Source of the DNA: Megalopta genalis
Taxonomy: Eukaryota; Arthropoda; Insecta; Hymenoptera; Halictidae
Length of the DNA stretch: 64,000 nt
NCBI RefSeq assembly: GCF_051020955.1
Contig: NC_135019.1
Location: 8,391,501-8,455,500, forward strand
Reading direction: 5' to 3'
The notes under the pieces are model-generated. The model did not search any database and was not told the DNA's origin. It was given only the letters and a program-made list of their open reading frames with translations. Each line of letters begins with the position of its first letter. Positions within the stretch are counted from its first letter, which is position 1. This document shows, one piece after another, positions 11,081 to 23,689 of the stretch. The translations under genes and the position numbers were made by a program.

Positions 11081-11812
11081 GTTGCACGGTTTTCATAGAA
11101 AAATATTCAACGTCCACGTGACATCGAAACGCGTAAAACGTACGCACCCAATATTCTGCCTTCGAAAATTCACGACAAGGAGTGCCATTTCTCCACGAAA
11201 AAAAATACATTAACTTCTTCAATGACGCAGCAAACTGCCTCAAACGATTCATTAGGATCCGTTGCACGGTTTTCACAGAAAAATATTCAACGTCCACGTG
11301 ACTTCCAAACGCGTAAAACGTGCGCACCCAATATTCTGCCTTCGAAAATTCACGACAAGGAGTGCCATTTCTCCACGAAAAAAAATACATTAACTTCTTC
11401 AATGGCGCAGCAAACTGCCTCAAACGATTCATTAGGATCCGTTGCACGGTTTTCACAGAAAAATATTCAACGTCCACGTGACTTCCAAACGCGTAAAACG
11501 TGCGCACCCAATATTCTGCCTTCGAAAATTCACGACAAGGAGTGCCATTTCTCCACGAAAAAAAATACATTAACTTCTTCAATGGCGCAGCAAACTGCCT
11601 CAAACGATTCATTAGGATCCGTTGCACGGTTTTCACAGAAAAATATTCAACGACCACGTGACTTCCAAACGCGTAAAGCGAGCGCACCCAATATTCTGCC
11701 TTCGAAAATTCACGACAAGGAGTGCCATTTCTCCACGAAAAAAAATACATTAACTTCTTCAATGGCGCAGCAAACTGCCTCAAACGATTCATTAGGATCG
11801 GTTGCACGGTTT
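11081..11812. repeat. 180-bp tandem array, four copies
   Basis: Four copies follow each other at exactly 180 bp (11081, 11261, 11441, 11621), with a final partial copy of about 12 bp. By eye copies 2 and 3 are identical, and copies 1 and 4 differ at only a few positions. Each copy holds one CACGTG E-box (11115, 11295, 11475, 11655). Because 180 is divisible by three, long open frames run through the array on both strands (60-residue periodic peptides). I treat these as a by-product rather than a gene. The array ends about 360 bp before the start codon of the Patched-domain gene. Confidence 0.9.
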
Positions 11813-12171
11813 CCGTGAAAAAAATTCCTACAGTCATCTCAGATTGCCGCGTCGCGTTCATCGATTACGCGACCCAGAGTTGCTTTTCAGGGACGAAATG
11901 GACCCGAGAAGGGCTCGCGGAGGTCACGGGGCCCGCTGACCCTGCGGGAGGAGACAATAGAGGGGTGATCCATGGCATACCGCTCCTCCTCATCCTCCGA
12001 TGGCATCGCCATTGCGGCCCTGCAGACGAACCTCCGGAGCGAACGTTATATAATTGTAGCAGATTACTTCCACCGTTGGTCACATGCATGCTGCCGGACT
12101 CCGGCCGTGTGCTCGCTATCGCTGTCAGTGGACATTTGGCCGCAGAACGACCTGAGCGTCGCACGCCGACT

Positions 12172-15100
12172 ATGGAAATCGAACGAGCGAACGCACCGAG
12201 CGGCGCCTGGTCCTCGTTGTGGACCCGATTCAAGAACATACTCCTCGACTTCCATCTGAACTCGGATCGCATATTCTACCGGTGAGTGAGCCCGCAGGAT
12301 CCGACTAAATCAATCGTCTAATCCTGCGCAAGGAATCCTGGATCGTCGATCGTTCGACCATCGATATCCCGTCACCGTATTTCCGGTAAGGAAGACAGAG
12401 AGACACAGCCAGAAGATCGCTCGAAGGATCAGGCTTTCGTGAAGATCGTTCGAACAAGGATCCGCAGGACCATTCGTCGAAGACTCGGCGACCTGTCCCA
12501 TTCGTCCGCTCCCTGGATAGTGAAAGAAACCCCGCAGTCTCGTATCGTATCGATCCTTTTTTTCACGGTGCGATTATTGCCCGCCGCATCGACAGGAAAA
12601 AATAGATCGGATGTCAGCGAATTAAGCGCGATCGTGTTGTTTTCTGTCGTTGAATGCCTGGTGTCTCGCTTTCTGCATTGTCACCGGAACGATCGCGTTA
12701 AATAGCAGGTTCCATCGTACGAATTGGCATTGAAATATACACATCCGTCCATGGTAATCTCATACGTGGACGTTAATTGCCGAAGACAGCCGTCTGTGAC
12801 GAAGCCGGGTTTACGCGATAACTGTGCACCGTTCGAACGAAAAGATTGTGTTCTCCTTCTCCTAGTGAAGTTGCACTTTATTCTTAATTTAACATTCGAA
12901 CATATGTGATTCGCGACCGGTTCTTGGTCGTAGATTTGGTCCTTTCGATACTTAATTGGCGACGGAATTGTTAGAGGTATCGATGAAATTCGTTGGTTGC
13001 CTTCGCCGGCGAAGAATTGTTTCTCCATAGAGAATAGAACGCGGTCCGATTCTATGTCAACGAAAGAAAGGTAGTTGGAGCGTAGATCAGGCGACAGGTC
13101 ATCGTTTAAATAGCGAAGGGTTGATTCGCGCCGATAATCGACCGAATTACGATGTCCATTGATGCATCTCCACGTGCCTCGGTGGCCAATCGACAATCAG
13201 CACCGGGTCAAATCTCGTTGAACGTAATAACATTACCATCGTTCACTTTTCGTGGGCTCGAGCCTCGCGTCACTTTAATCCACTTAAGGTGAGATCATCG
13301 TGGCCCTCTTAATTAGCCGAATCAACCGTACTTCTTTCGTTCCACGAATTATGACCGGTCTATATAAGACGGCCGACCGTTTATAGGCGCCATCCCTCCT
13401 CCCGCGGCGATTTCTTATTATTTCATTCAGGGGTCGTCGGCCTTTCTATTCGACCAATTAAATTCGACGAATTTCTGTCGATTCGAAACGACCGGCCGTT
13501 CCCGAAGAATTCCTCGTCCGTCTTCGCGGCATCGCCGCGACATTGCCATGGAAATTGGATCGGTGCCGATGATTGGGTTGATTCGTGTTTCACGCGACAT
13601 TATGCTAAACAATCGTCTCCTCTTCCCGTGCACGAAGAGCTCTTTAAGCTTAGACAGCGTTGGTCGACGAAACGATGAATATTCGGTGCACGACTCACTT
13701 TAATCTCTTCGTTCTTTTTAAACGTTGAAACGAGCGAACGAACTCTCGAAAAGAGAGAGAGAGAGAGAGAGTCTTTGGTCTTAATTCTCTTCTCTCCTAT
13801 CGAAAAGTCAACATTATCCAGCGTTAGATCGATTCATTAAATGTTGGAAAAATCTGTTTGATCCCTTAGCATCGGGCTGAGTATAGGAAAGAGGCCCTGG
13901 CTATGGCTGCTGGTTTCCTTTTGCGTGAACTGTATGTACGCGCCGGGGATGCTACTCTGGAAAGAGGAAGTCAACCAAGTGGAACTGTTCGTCCCCGACG
14001 ATTCCATCATCCGCGAGGACGCCAACTGGGTGAGAACGCACTTCCGGGACGAGTTCCGATACGAGACCATCATCGTGACCGCCCCCAACGTCTTGGAGCC
14101 AGAAGTGCTGCGTTTGGTACATAAGGCGATCATGAATTATACTAATCTGCGAAGGTTCTTTTCCACTTTCACGCATGATAGTCGAGACTCGATCAGCCTC
14201 AACAGCTATTCGGCAAAGAATAACGCTTCTACGGGATTAATCACCGAGACTGTGTACTCTTCTTCGCAGATCGGTAAAATCGAGCGGTCCGTGAAAGGGT
14301 TGAAGGTGAACAATCACACCTGGGAGGACGTGTGCGCAGGGTGAGGTCTCGAATCGGAGCTAGAATCCACGAAACGGTTGGCCTCGGTGAACAGAACGGG
14401 TTTCTTTGCAGGTATCTGACCTGGTTCAACAAGAACGACACCACGAATCTCTTCAAAGAGCTCGGCGTCTCCGAGGACGTCATCTCCAAGTTGAACAATA
14501 CGGTGTTCAGGGACGGCTGCATATACCAGTCCATCGTGCAGCTTTGGGAGACCAGCTTGTCCAAAGATTTTCGTACGCTGTCGAAAAAAGAGATTTTAAA
14601 AGATGTCACCAAGGCGTTGAAGTACAAGTAAGTCCTTGCCTTTTATAATCTCATATATTATTATTATATATATTATATATTATATTATATATTATTATTA
14701 TATATTATAATCTCATTATCATCTCAATTCTAGATCCGACTTCCAAAATAACTAAGAAATTTGATCGGAGGTCCCACGAGTGGGTTTCCGGTAGCTAAAG
14801 CGTATACAGATCGGATGTTTCTTTTCAGGGTCCATAGCAATCTGTTGCTAGACATCGCTCCCCTGCTCGCGAAGGTATCTTACACTAAGAAAGGCCGAGT
14901 TCGGGGCGCGAACGCGACAATGTTGAATTGGTTGCTGAAGAAGTCGAACCCGAACGCGGACGCGTGGGAACTGGCGTTCATAGATAATGTTCTACACATG
15001 AACGAGACCATGCCACCGGGGGTAGAGATTTATGCAATCGCCTCGCGAAGTTATTTAGACACGCTGCATCAGATACTGAACAGCAACATATCAGTACTGT

Positions 15101-17418
15101 GCTGCGGGATATCTCTGATCGCGGTTTACGTGATGGCGATGATCGGTAAATGTAACGCGCTGGAGCAACGAATTTATTTGTCAGTAATGGGAGTCTCTGT
15201 GATTGGCCAGGCAATCATATCCTCGTATGGATTGTGCTACTACTTGGGATACTCGTACGGGCCGATACACTCCATACTACCGTTTCTATTGCTCGGTATA
15301 GGCGTCGATAACATGTTCGTGATCATGCAGAGCCTGACCAATCTGTCGGAGGCCGACCAGGCGCTCGATCTTCCGGTCCGATTCGCCAAGGCGATGCAAC
15401 AGTCGGGTAAGGGGGTCTCGATTGGCCCATGGAAACATCGGTTCATCGAGATTTCTTCTAAATCAGACGATTGATTTCCAACTTCTGTTCAAGGCATGTC
15501 CGTCACAGTGACCTCCTTCACAAACGTGATCGCGTTTGCTTTCGGCGTGACGACGGTAATGCCGTGTCTGAGGTCCTTTTATGCATTCGCCACCCTGGGC
15601 ATCCTCTTTTTGTACATCTACGAGATGACCTTCTTTATGAGCTGCTTGGTCTACGACGAGAAGAGGCTGGAAGCTCGAAGGGACGGTTGCTTTTGCTGTC
15701 CTAGATTGAACTGGAAGCCGAACGAGTGCAGCCAGAGGAACACTCAGCAGATCATTTTCGAAAATTATATCGGTCCGTGGGCGGTGAAGAACTCAGTGAG
15801 GACGGTCATACTGTTGATCACCGGCGGTCTTCTCTGCATCAATACCTGGGCTATCTTCCAGCTGGAGCAGAATTTCGATCCCCTTTCGTACTTAAACCAG
15901 GACTCCTATCCCATCAAATTCAACAACAAGCTGAAAGAATTCTTTCCCAAGTATGGGAATCGGGCTGGCATTTACATGACCGGTGTAGACTATTATGAGG
16001 ATCGTGATTCTCTTTACAGATTGGTAGAAAGCCTGAAAGCAAATCGGTTCATTAATAATGGCACCCTCGAACCGTGGTTCATTGCCTATGAGAAGTGGCT
16101 TAATGCTACTAACCAAGGTGGGCTATAATTGATGTTAATTGGCAATTGCTCGAGGATTAATAGTCGTTAACTATTCTAGGTGACATTGAAAGTAGCGAAG
16201 AATATTATAATATTCTTAGCGAATACTTACTCATGACTATGGAAGGTCAAGCATACATCAAGGACATCAAGTTCAGTAAAGCACCGTTTGGAGAATATAA
16301 TATAACGGTATTTACGAGCAAATAAGTAGTATAAAATTGATCGTCTCCCTTTTAATATAATACTGGCTCTTCTTATAGACGTCGCAAATACCTATACAAC
16401 ATGTACTCATTAACACAACCAGTGAACAAATAGAAGCAATGCAGTCTCTCAGAGAAACAATTCAAGCTGTGAATTTTTCTCAGAAACCTGACTATATTGC
16501 GATATTTTCGCCCGAGTATGTCTCTTGGATGGCAAACAAGGTACTCAACATTTTAGTTCAAACGGTTTCTCATTTTTTGCTATTTAATTTACAATTTTTT
16601 GTATAGGTGATAGGAGAAGAATTAATTAGAAACTTGAGCCTTGAGATAGTGACCATTGGAGTAGTGATAGTAATATTTCTTAGAGACATCAAGACATCCT
16701 TTTGGGTTCTTTGCTGCGTTTTCTTCACGCTCATTGATCTATTAGGTTCTATGTACTTCTTGAATTTGACTATCGAAATGTCGTCGAGCATTATGATTTT
16801 ATTGTGCGCGGGCTTGGCAGTTGATTATGCAGCTCACATTGGTCTGGAGTTTATCCGAACAAAGGGTAGCAAAAAAGGTACATATTATGACTATATGTTT
16901 CGCTAATTGGAGAAAAGGTACATTTTAGTATTACTGTATGTTTTATCATATTTATAGAACGTGCAATCGCAACACTTTCTATAATTGGACCAGCTGTGTT
17001 CAATGGAGGTTTGAGCACATTCTTAGCATTCGTTTTGCTGGGTTCCAGTGAAGCTTATCTATTTAGTACCTTCTTTAAGGTAATATTAAAAACTTTTATT
17101 CACGAGTTATCACATTTTAATTACATACATAACGGTCTTTATTGTTACAGTTATTCACATGTGTTGTAATGTTTGGTCTATTTCACGGACTATTGTTCTT
17201 ACCAATAATCTTAAGCATATTAGGCCCCGAAGAGAGAATGAACGAAGTCAAAAAGGAGAGTGTTACGCAAGAACACAATGGTTTCTGTACTGTTTCTTTA
17301 ACTCGAAATAAGAAAGGTGAGAAGCACTGCTATGTACTTACAAAACACGCTTTTATAAAATATAGGAAACTCTAACGATCTCTTCTTTGCAGATTCAGAG
17401 AATAGAACTGCCAAATAA
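12172..17418 (+). CDS. Patched-domain (RND/SSD) membrane protein, PTCHD3-like
   Basis: Eleven exons: 12172-12281, 13870-14340, 14412-14627, 14829-15406, 15494-16117, 16180-16307, 16379-16540, 16607-16877, 16958-17079, 17151-17316, 17393-17418. They close in frame to 957 residues. The start ATG has A at -3 and G at +4. The family is the Patched/NPC1/Dispatched group of twelve-helix, proton- or ion-coupled lipid/sterol transporters. Seen here: a first helix (RPWLWLLVSF, about residues 45-60), a large extracellular loop, a sterol-sensing-type bundle around residues 350-500 with LLGIGVDNMFVIMQSL, a second loop, and a second bundle around 764-950 with the GLAVDYAAHIGLEFI motif. Both bundles carry the family's GxxxD-type acidic residues. 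The length is typical of PTCHD/Patched-related proteins and shorter than Patched itself. Its substrate cannot be told from sequence. The 180-bp E-box array lies just upstream. Confidence 0.9.
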
Positions 17419-17583
17419 GATTTGACAGTATCTAAAGACTGCTTAGATAAGTATTTTGATTACAAAATCTTAGTATATAAATTGCATTTACAAGATCAAT
17501 GCATAAATACTATAAGACAGTAGTTTGTATATTCTTTTATATAAAACAAATACAAGGATACCCCTTTACATATCCTGCAACAG

Positions 17584-18287
17584 TTATTTTCTATGCCTAG
17601 ATTTCACTTCTGTCCACTCATCTGCCACCTGCATATCTTGGTGCACTTCCTCTTCATCTTCTGAACTATCACTTTCAATTATCGAGGAATTTTGTATCCT
17701 CCTTATGGGTGTTCTTGTAAGGAGCCACGATTGGAGTGGTGGTAATTTTTCGAGTTCTGTCACTGCCATACTTTCATTATTCTCACAACAATAATGGAAG
17801 AATCTCAAAAGCTCTTCTGCAACTTGGGTAGCACTATTGTCTTCCAGTTCAGTATTAAAGTGTTCATCCATGTAATCTTCCAATTCATTAGCAATTTCAC
17901 TGCTGTTTAAATTCTCTGTAAAATTATCAGAAACTAATTAGAGAATTGCTTTAGAAAATATATAATCTGATCAAATTATACTTGGACGATTTAATCAAAC
18001 ATTACAAAGCATACTATCCAAAAATACCCAATAATAACCTAAAAAATGAGAATTTGTAGAAACTTACCATTCATGTACATTACTTCTGTCATGTAAGGAC
18101 AAAAATCTACCGCACTTTCCTTCGAACCCATTCCATGTTCAACTGCCATCTAATGAAAGATATTAAATAAAAAATTTAACAAAATTCATTTTTATAACCT
18201 TAAAAGAAATCATCTCACCTTCAACGCAGTCCAATTACTGAAAATTCGTTGTGTAACAGAAAGAAAAAACTCCTTTGTGTTCGACAT
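17584..18287 (-). CDS. Tsr2: Pre-rRNA-processing protein TSR2 homologue
   Basis: Three exons on the minus strand: 18287-18219, 18149-18068, 17915-17584, closing to 160 residues. TSR2 is an escortin/chaperone for ribosomal protein eS26 in 40S maturation. The N-terminal half matches the family layout: an amphipathic start, the pattern FSNWTALK|MAVEHGMG, then an acidic helical stretch with ELEDYMDEHFNTELEDNSA. The tail is acidic and Ser-rich (IESDSSEDEEEVHQD), followed by a DEWTEVKSRHRK end like the DGWTxV motif of TSR2. It is convergent with the Patched-domain gene (165 bp between stops) and divergent from METTL3. Confidence 0.85.
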
Positions 18288-19079
18288 TTCTCTGTTTTTC
18301 ACCGTAAATCGTTCAGTACGATTGTTAGCATCAATAACAATCAAACACTCGATTACTTTACTTCATGCACAGTAAATCTAGTACAATCCAGTAAATCTGC
18401 CCATCACTGAATCCACCATGTGTTTCTCTCACTCTTAGTTACAGTTAAAGCTAGGCTACTAGATATGATCAGGTTAGTGTCTTCATTGCATAGTCTTCAG
18501 TGGCTTGTGGCTGTGTGCTTCTAACGGAAACGTATGCATTTTTAAGCAGCTTACGTTACTTTAATTGGTGTCGCAAGGTGTGAAATTATTTTATTTTTTT
18601 CCTAAAAAATGTGCAAATATTTTTCTGCTAGCTAGTGTTCCCTATATTTTTGTATTATCATTTGACCGCTACCGTGAAAAACGGAAGTATTCATACACTA
18701 TTGCCTTGAATTAACAGTATTTTTTTTAATACAACGAGAACTTAAATTATTTTAATCCCTAAGTGTATATTACGGTTGCGGCGGTCTTACTTACGTTTAA
18801 ACTAATAAATTTTGAAATGTGTATCAATGTAATTGTTTGATATCTCATTGTGTGTTTATTACTTCAAAGCAAGATCAATTTTCGTTCCCTAATTTGGTAA
18901 GAATGAACATTAAATATATTATTTAAGCATAATGTGAAAATTCCACTTAAGAAAATACAGTTTCTACAAAATGCTTTGATAAAAACAAAGTATTGTATCG
19001 TGTATGAATACTTTCTTCATCAGTTATATATTTTTCATATATTTATTTCTAAGATTTGTTTATAATGTATTTTCAAGAC
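18288..19079. promoter_or_regulatory. Shared divergent promoter region, TSR2 and METTL3
   Basis: About 790 bp separate the two divergent start codons. The METTL3 start sits four bases after a possible acceptor (TTTTCAAG), so a 5'-UTR exon may lie here. No clear TATA box; AT-rich. Confidence 0.5.
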
Positions 19080-20985
19080 ATGTCAGACGCCTTTGAGGAA
19101 ATTCAAGCCATTAAAATAAAGAGGAACAGCTTAAGAGAAAAATTACAGAAAAGGAAACGCGAGAGACATGAATTATTTACTCTTACTTCTACTACACCAG
19201 TATCATCCACCCTGACAAATGAATCATCCCTTACTGGTGGTAAATTGATTTTTTTTAATACTATTTTACGCATTTATTAATAACTCTTTATAGTTTTATA
19301 CTTGCAAAAGAAAAAATTGGATTGTTGTAGATTCAATTGGACATGCACAACGAGCAGATCATAGTGAATATGAAAGAGATGTTTTGTGCATCTTGCATGA
19401 ATCATTGCCTAATTTACCCATCACATCTGCAGAGCTGATAGACCAGCTTCGTAAAAATCTAAATGCAGATGTGTCTTCAACAGATATCCATAAAATTTTG
19501 GAAAAACTGGCAGCTCAAGATATTGTTAAGTTAGTAAGTTTCTGCATCAGCTTGTACTTTCATTTAGAGAACACTGAAATTAATGAAATACTTTTTCAGA
19601 ATCAAGGAGGTAACAGAGAATGAGGTTTTTGGGTACACAGTGTTATCCATAACAGAATCGCAATCATCTTATCAGTCTCAATCCGACGATACAGAAAATC
19701 CAGAGAGTGCAGAAACGTCTGCATCCGAATTAAATGATTATGGGCCTGCAGAAAAGCAATTGAAACTGGATAAAAAGAATACAGAGGATATAATGTCTCT
19801 AATTTCAATGCCCACGATTAGGGAGAAGGAAAATAAAAAGGTTGGAGAGCAAATTTTAGATTTATTATCAAAGCAAACATCTAAGGAGAAATCTTTAGCT
19901 GAACGGTTTCGATCCCAAGGAGGAGCTCAGGTCATGGAATTCTGTCCTCACGGTACAAGAGTAGATTGTGTTAAGTTAAATGGTGGGCTAGGATTCGCAG
20001 AAAAGTGCAAAAAGCTTCACTTCAAAAAAATCATTCAAAGTCACACAGATGAATCTTTAGGTGACTGCAGTTTCCTCAACACTTGCTTTCACATGGATAC
20101 ATGCAAGTATGCATTTAAAAAATATTTAGAAAATTAGAAAGCCTTCCTTGCTTTGTTTATTCAAATTTCATATTTTTTAGGTATGTCCATTACGAAGTAG
20201 ACGGACCAACAACTCAACCCAAGGAACCAAATGATACAGATAACACAAACAACGCTACAGTGAATAAAATTTTAACGTTAGATAGTAAAAATGGTAGTAA
20301 CGTCGCTTGTCCAACTACCAGTGGGTCCTTAGGCAGCGAATTAACTCTTTATCCACCACAATGGATACAGTGTGATTTACGTTATCTCGACATGACTGTA
20401 CTGGGTAAATTTGCTGTGATCATGGCTGATCCACCATGGGATATTCACATGGAATTACCGTATGGTACCATGTCGGACGACGAAATGAGACAGCTAGGTA
20501 TACCCGCCCTTCAAGACGAGGGTCTTTTATTTTTATGGGTAACAGGAAGAGCAATGGAGCTTGGCAGAGAATGTTTGCAGTTATGGGGGTACGAAAGAGT
20601 CGACGAGATTATATGGGTGAAAACAAATCAATTGCAGAGGATAATAAGAACAGGCAGAACAGGACACTGGTTGAATCATGGTAAAGAACACTGTTTAGTT
20701 GGAATGAAAGGAAATCCAAGAATCAATAGAGGACTGGATAGCGATGTTATCGTGGCTGAAGTCCGAGCTACTAGTCATAAACCTGACGAGATTTATGGAA
20801 TTATTGAACGTATGAGTCCGGGAACAAGAAAAATTGAATTATTCGGGCGACCACATAATGTTCAACCTAACTGGATAACATTGGGTAATCAGGTAGACGG
20901 TGTTCACTTGATCGACCCGCAACTCATAAAAGCTTTTAAAAAACGTTATCCAGATGGAAACTCGATGAAACCAACGAAACCATAA
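19080..20985 (+). CDS. METTL3: N6-adenosine-methyltransferase catalytic subunit METTL3/IME4
   Basis: Four exons: 19080-19239, 19331-19529, 19600-20106, 20181-20985, giving 556 residues. An alternative junction (donor at 19534, acceptor before 19607) also stays in frame and gives 555. METTL3 transfers methyl from SAM to adenosine in mRNA, in a nuclear complex with METTL14. Seen here: the N-terminal leader with IQAIKIKRNSLREKLQKR, paired CCCH zinc fingers around residues 230-295 (CPHGTRVDC...CKKLHF and CSFLNTCFHMDTCKYVH), the catalytic DPPW at about 372-375, and the RNA-binding/METTL14-facing segment with TGRTGHWLNHGKEHCLVG, close to vertebrate METTL3. No missing key residue was noticed. An AATAAA lies just after the stop. 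Confidence 0.97.
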
Positions 20986-21007
20986 TAAGTATTTCATAAT
21001 ATTGTGA

Positions 21008-21013
21008 AATAAA
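21008..21013 (+). terminator. Polyadenylation signal of METTL3 (AATAAA)
   Basis: AATAAA lies 23 bp after the stop codon. A second copy follows near 21043. Confidence 0.6.
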
Positions 21014-21551
21014 GGATCTGTTATTTGATGATAACATTACGAAATAAAGTCGTTTTCCATAAAATTCAATACGGATTTCTAGACTCTTACTTTTGTATTG
21101 TAGCATAAAATTTTCTTAAGAAAATAATTTTGTTGTTAAATACATGTGTACATAGATATATACAATACATATATAAATTGTCTTCAAAACAAAAATTATA
21201 TAATCGCACACTAGATATAATTACAGTACATAAACTGATTTTTACAAGCATGTACATATACAAATTTTTATATCTGCTATTTTCACATTAGCCCTACAAC
21301 CATTAATTGTTTATAATCTATATATCTTAAAATGATATTATTTTCCTTGAGATTTTTAAATAATACATGTATTATTATAAATACACATTTTTCGAAATTG
21401 TACCGAGAGCAGAATGTACCTCTGATATATACAAAATTGTTTTTGATACGATAATACTTCGAAGATTCACAACAAAATCCTATATCAATTTATAAATAGA
21501 AAACTCTAAATTGAGTATAGTACACGAGTATAAAAAGTAATTTGAATAATA
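21014..21551. other. Short AT-rich convergent spacer
   Basis: Between the convergent METTL3 and RhoGEF genes. It probably holds both 3' UTRs. No gene seen. Confidence 0.5.
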
Positions 21552-23508
21552 CTAAGTGAAACCAATACTATCACGTTTTGATCTCAAGAAGTTTCTTTTC
21601 AAAGTGAGGAAATTATTTTCACTTATTTTATTTACTGTAAATTTAGTAGACTGATTCTTTTTCACTGGAGTCAAAATTTCCTGATTTTCTTTTTCATTAG
21701 TACCAATTTTGTTTTCTACTAAATCGATTCTCAGTCTACAAACTTTGTTCAATGAATCAATCCAATGTCTTTTCCCATGCTCATCTTCAGTCGTGAATAT
21801 GTGATCACCAATATTGATTTCACAATTTGTAAGCGATTTATCATTTGCACTCGCACAGATTTGTTCCTTGAGCACGACAGGAAAAGATAAATTGTACTTT
21901 TTACTTACAGATCTTGATCTCCGAGTTATTGCGAAACCCGTGTCAAAGAGAAAGCACTGAAATTTCTACAAAAATAATTATAAATTTATTATTCAATTTT
22001 TATAAAATAATAGAAAAATCTTTTTAAATTTACTCTTACCATGCCACGTGTGTCTTTAAGTTGACCCTCGGTAATAAGTTCTGTTGCATTCTCAATACAC
22101 TTAGAAGAATCATATTCTAATTTCACATGAATCTTTGATTGAGCCAACTTGCATTCTGCATCACCCATGATTCTGTCTATGTCATTTAATAATTTGGATA
22201 ATGTATCATATGCTTCTTTTAAAGATGTTTGATCCAAATGAGATGCTGGAGTATGTCTCAATATTTCTTTAACCAGCAATGGATATTTAACAATTCTTGA
22301 TCGTGGTACATCTATGTACGTCCACAAATCAATAGAGTGAGGAGACTCTAAACGTTTTTTCAGAAAAGATTGGAAGCGTTTGTTTGTCAGCCTTTTCTCA
22401 TCCAATAAATGCTTAGCCCATATTTGTGTTCTGCACCTTTCTAAATATGGTTTTGCCAACGTAGAAGTCTAAAAAAGATCATAAAGTTATTGAATCTATG
22501 CACTCAATAATTAGGTGTGGTATCATTTGTAAAACTAACTAACCCAATTTAATATTGTGGTACCGATAGCGTCTGTGTATCCATATTGATCTCTTGATTC
22601 GATCAATTCGTCTCTCAGTCTAGAATGTATGTTGATGAGGTCAGTTACCCCTCCAAATAGGGTAAGCAATTCCTCAGAATTGAAAATACCGGTAGGTAAC
22701 AATGGTTCATAGTAAAAATCTTTGAGAACACGTAGGTCCCCAATAAGCACATTTTCTCCACAGTACAATTCATAAATTGCTTCTTGTCTTTTTATCTCTT
22801 TCCTACTTAAAGCACAGTTTTGTTTATCTTTCGTGCTTATTTTTGAAACATCTAGTACCCAACTCCGAAGTGTGAGAGTATTAGTATTTTCTATATTCTC
22901 TTTGTTCCTAAACAAATAAAAGTATAAAAAGAAATATGTTTAAGCATAAGTAATACTTAAAAAAGTGTTTTCTTCTTACTTTCTTCTCAATGTTTCTGTA
23001 TCTGGTTCATTGTCCACAAAGGATGAATCTATAACATTTGGTTGTATCGTAAAAGATGTATGAAGAGTATTTGTTTGTTTATTGCTCAAGTTAGATGAGG
23101 AAAATATACTGCTGGCCACTTCAGTAATTCTTCTTCTCCTTTTCTTCTTTCTTAAGTCCGAATCTATGGATATATCCATCGAACTGATACTGATGGCATC
23201 GCTTTTCGGACGTTTTCTTGATCGCTAATGAGTATCACCACAATTAGTTCATTGAACAGATAATACGAACAAATCAACACAACAATTATCACACAGACTT
23301 TCTGATTTAATAAAAACTTGAAAATTAAAATGTTTAATATCGAACATCGCACAGAATTAAAGAAAAATAACATCATGGAATGTCGGCGAGAAAACGTCAT
23401 AGGTTAACCAAGTTCAGACATTATTGATAATTAAGAACTTACCAGCCAAAATTTTTTACGTGGTTCCGGAAAGCTGTCTTTGATTGTATTATTACTATCA
23501 TCGTCCAT
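21552..23508 (-). CDS. Rho guanine nucleotide exchange factor, NET1/ARHGEF3-like
   Basis: Five exons on the minus strand: 23508-23443, 23224-22980, 22907-22544, 22468-22040, 21965-21552, closing to 505 residues. These proteins load GTP onto RhoA-type GTPases. The N-terminal part has two basic clusters, RSRKRPK (residues 23-29) and KKKRRRR, typical of the nuclear import signals by which NET1 is held in the nucleus. A DH domain spans about residues 125-310: RKEIKRQEAIYELYCGEN starts it and RIVKYPLLVKEILRHT is its conserved late helix. A PH domain follows, about 335-455, with KFQCFLFDTGFAITR and a final KRHWIDSLNKV helix. The tail is Lys/Ser-rich. Its start codon is 181 bp from that of the divergent exonuclease gene. 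Confidence 0.88.
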
Positions 23509-23689
23509 GACTCCTTCAGTTATAAAACATTCATAAACAAACGATTCTGATGCATACAAACATTCATATTCAAACGATATGGGATGATAGTAACCGTTGA
23601 AAGACGCAACGTAGCTTCTCAGAAAACGGATTCATCGATACTATTTTGGCAGACGTGAATTCTAGAATATTTCTGCCGATTACTATACC
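23509..23689. promoter_or_regulatory. Compact bidirectional promoter, RhoGEF and REXO4-like gene
   Basis: Only 181 bp lie between two divergent ATGs. This must contain both core promoters unless further 5'-UTR exons exist. No TATA box is evident. Confidence 0.55.

Noticed and set aside
10977..11861. 294-residue minus-strand ORF
   Set aside because: Produced by the 180-bp tandem array (60 codons per unit). The opposite strand is open too.
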